Source: Allolobophora icterica
Taxonomy: Eukaryota > Annelida > Clitellata > Crassiclitellata > Lumbricidae
DNA length: 64,000 bases
Direction of reading: 5' to 3'
Assembly (NCBI GenBank): GCA_963556255.1
Contig: OY744606.1
Span: 77,993,141 to 78,057,140, forward strand
Below are positions 61,965-64,000 of the stretch, in pieces. Positions within the stretch are counted from its first letter, which is position 1; each line of letters opens with the position of its first letter. Below the pieces are notes generated by a model, which saw only the letters and a list, made by a program, of their open reading frames with translations, was not told where the DNA came from and ran no database searches. The translations under genes were made by a program, and so were the position numbers.

Positions 61965-62215
61965 TAAGTAAATGCTTATTTATATAGCAGCTATTCAAAA
62001 AACTCACCAGAGGTGGTCCCAACCTGACTACACAAACCACTATCAATCAGAATGGTCTTCAACTACCTTCAAAATAGACACAAAGAAAGGAGAAGATCGT
62101 GTTGCAGATTGTGTTGCAGATCGTGTTGCAAACAAGACCACTGCAAAGCTTCCATTTTCCATGCTTATGAGAGGTTTCCATCGAGGTATATACGGGTGTG
62201 GTACTTCTACAGAGG
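61965..62215. mobile_element. Dispersed repeat in PRCP intron 4
   Basis: TGCTTATTTATATAGCAGCT, AACTCACCAGAGGTGGTCCC, CAGAATGGTCTTCAA and GGAGAAGATCGTGTTGCAG match, in diverged form, 29680-29900. GTGTTGCAGATTGTGTTGCA is a short internal tandem repeat. Confidence 0.65.
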
Positions 62216-62347
62216 TAAGTTGATAGACATGTTACCTTAACTTTCATGCTTCTGTTACCTTTTGCACCTTTATCTTCTACCAGTTGTTTTGGCACCTCAG
62301 TCTATGGTTTTATGTTTTCTTGCTTATACTGTTGTTATGTTTTTCAG

Positions 62348-62505
62348 GGCACTGGCTTCCTCCGCTCCCATTTGGCTGTTTGGCGATCTCGTCCCATGTG
62401 ATGGATACAACCAGATTGTCACTGAAGATTTCAACTTGTCCGGGCCAAATTGTGTCGAAAATATTCGCAAGTCGTGGAAGGTCGTGACTGAGATGGGAAA
62501 GACCG
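62348..62505 (+). CDS. PRCP: PRCP exon 5
   Basis: Encodes GALASSAPIWLFGDLVPCDG, YNQIVTEDFNLSGPNCVENI and RKSWKVVTEMGKTG. The stretch ALA-SAPI-F followed by F--SGP-C---I--SW is diagnostic of PRCP rather than DPP7. The acceptor is TTTTCAG and the donor is ACCG|GTAGGG. Phase is 2 in and 1 out. Confidence 0.95.
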
Positions 62506-62614
62506 GTAGGGATTTTTATTACATGATGGTGCCACTGTGCATGAGACATATGCTGAGCTTCTGAAGGCTTCTGAAAAGACACCTTCATTCGTTCATGCAT
62601 ACATGCACACACAC

Positions 62615-62621
62615 ATGCATA

Positions 62622-62653
<32 letters not shown>

Positions 62654-62715
62654 CATACATATATATATACATATATACATGCATTCATACATATATTCGC
62701 ACACACACATATACA
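62615..62715. repeat. (TA)n/(CATA)n microsatellite in PRCP intron 5
   Basis: TA and CATA repeats. An (AAT)n tract follows at 62828-62870. Confidence 0.9.
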
Positions 62716-62998
62716 TATAACTAGCCGCATACTGATAATACTCTGCTGCACCTCAGTGTTCCAGCTGTGGCAGCATCATTGCAGTTCATTTAGTTACATT
62801 ATCCTGCATTTAATAACATCCATTTATAATAATAATAATAATAATTATAATGATAATAATAATAATACAAGCATATATATACAAATGCGCATATACAAAC
62901 ATGCATACACACGTGTATGTACATACAAGCATACGTAGAAGCAAGAACATACATTACTTTACTTTACATTACTTGACCTTGTGTTCTGTTGAATTTAG

Positions 62999-63171
62999 AT
63001 AAAGGTCGTGAGTTGTTGGTTCGTACGTTCGGACTCTGTAAACCTCTTAACGCGTCTGATGCTGGACAGTCAGTCAAGGATTGGTTAACCAACACATGGG
63101 GAGTGCTACCGATGGTTGACTACCCCTACCCAGCCAGCTTCTTGGAACCACTTCCTGCGTGGCCGCTCAAG
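62999..63171 (+). CDS. PRCP: PRCP exon 6
   Basis: Encodes GRELLVRTFGLCKPLNASDA, GQSVKDWLTNTWGVLPMVDY and PYPASFLEPLPAWPLK. The family's MVDYPY-(A/S)-FL-PLPAWP motif is complete. The acceptor is AATTTAG and the donor is AAG|GTGATT. Phase is 1 in and 0 out. Confidence 0.95.
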
Positions 63172-63533
63172 GTGATTTCTGTTCCGTTATTACTGCTATT
63201 ATTATTTTGGTTTTTGACTTTTTTATTTGTTTTATTGTATTTTTGTTGTTTATTATATTTGTATATTATTAGTTTTCATTATTATTATGTGTGTTATAAT
63301 TTTTTTTATACCTACAATAAGTAATAAGTATTGTCCATCAGGAGATAAAAAAGTCCAGATACAATTATTAATACATTCGACATCACTTGAGTGCATAACC
63401 GATAAGTGCATAATTCACTTATGTGTATAGAAGCTGTCCGCTCCCTTTTTATATATATGGTATTTCAATAGAAGACGCTCTGAGTATGTGCAATTTGTGC
63501 ATAATGGTTCAGATTAATCTGTTTCTGTTGAAG

Positions 63534-63698
63534 GCTGTCTGTAAGCACCTTTCAGATCCAGATCTGACTGGTGTCGAGCTCATACAGCACTTGCATGACG
63601 CAGTTAACGTTTACTACAATTACACTGGTACGACACCGTGCTTTAACACCAGCGAGGAAGCAGTTGCCAGTCTTGGAGATTTGGGATGGGACTTCCAG
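63534..63698 (+). CDS. PRCP: PRCP exon 7 (last in window)
   Basis: Encodes AVCKHLSDPDLTGVELIQHL, then AVNVYYNYTGTTPCFNTSEE and LGDLGWDFQ, with an N-glycosylation site NYT. The donor is CAG|GTAATC, phase 0. Exons 1-7 total 361 codons. The catalytic Asp and His, normally in the last quarter of a ~500-residue protein, lie beyond the window. Confidence 0.94.
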
Positions 63699-64000
63699 GT
63701 AATCGAGCAGTTTCGAAGAACTTTATATCAATTGAGTATTTCTGAATACAAGATTCTAAGTGAAAGTTCTGTTTTTTGTTTTGAAATTTCAGTTATTGAA
63801 AGCAAATTCCATTTTGAATGTTAGTCAGCCAAAATAATTCATCTATTATTATTATTATTATTATTATTATGCCTTTTTTAAGTGCCACTATCTAATGACC
63901 AAGCTTTTATTCATGGTTCTGAGCAATTGTCAATGAAGGACTTTTTCAAGGTCCCTATACAGTAATCATCTCAGAGGTGGCTCGAACCTGTACTCTCTAC
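63699..64000. other. PRCP intron 7, partial
   Basis: Contains an (ATT)n tract at 63843-63871. The last 100 bp (AGAGGTGGCTCGAACCTGTA) look like a SINE head cut by the window edge. Confidence 0.6.

Overview
The window is genomic DNA from a metazoan, most likely a marine invertebrate. Two intron-rich animal genes sit in a dense field of SINEs, LINE fragments, hAT-type miniature elements and microsatellites. The phylum cannot be fixed from sequence alone; a non-vertebrate deuterostome is possible but this is a weak guess.

Layout. (1) 2996-28231, minus strand: a complete ten-exon SLCO/OATP organic anion transporter gene. The ten exons keep phase throughout and add up to 1037 codons including the stop. 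Its introns hold a twin-primed LINE (5481-7101), tandem arrays, SINEs and a 436-bp pure (ACC)n tract. (2) 28232-40184: intergenic, with SINEs, several hAT-type elements with 8-bp target duplications, a LINE relic on the minus strand, and a broken gag-like reading frame. (3) 40185-56914: a complete 16.73-kb Polinton/Maverick element of the adintovirus type, with 249-bp terminal inverted repeats and a 5-bp CCTTT target duplication. (4) 56920-58944: intergenic. (5) 58945 to the right edge, plus strand: the first seven coding exons of lysosomal Pro-X carboxypeptidase (PRCP, peptidase family S28); the last exons lie outside the window.

The provirus encodes a small zinc-ribbon protein, protein-primed family B DNA polymerase, DDE integrase, a zinc-ribbon/phospholipase A2 protein, packaging ATPase, an unknown conserved protein, penton, an adenovirus pVI-like membrane-lytic protein, the double jelly-roll major capsid protein, a hydrophobic virion protein, an adenain-like protease, a long fibre and two unknown proteins. 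All frames are open. Polymerase and integrase would replicate and insert the genome, ATPase would package it, and penton, major capsid, pVI-like protein, protease and fibre would build, mature and dock a virion.

The most striking observation is how the protease is joined to the gene before it. The upstream frame ends in a canonical A AAA AAC slippery heptamer directly followed by its UAA stop. The -1 frame entered there is exactly the protease frame, which has no AUG of its own before its conserved N-terminal part. This predicts retrovirus-like -1 ribosomal frameshifting to make the maturation protease. A second strong observation is that the pVI-like protein carries two adenain-type cleavage sites, and the second would release a C-terminal peptide with cysteine at position 10, the position used by the adenovirus protease cofactor.
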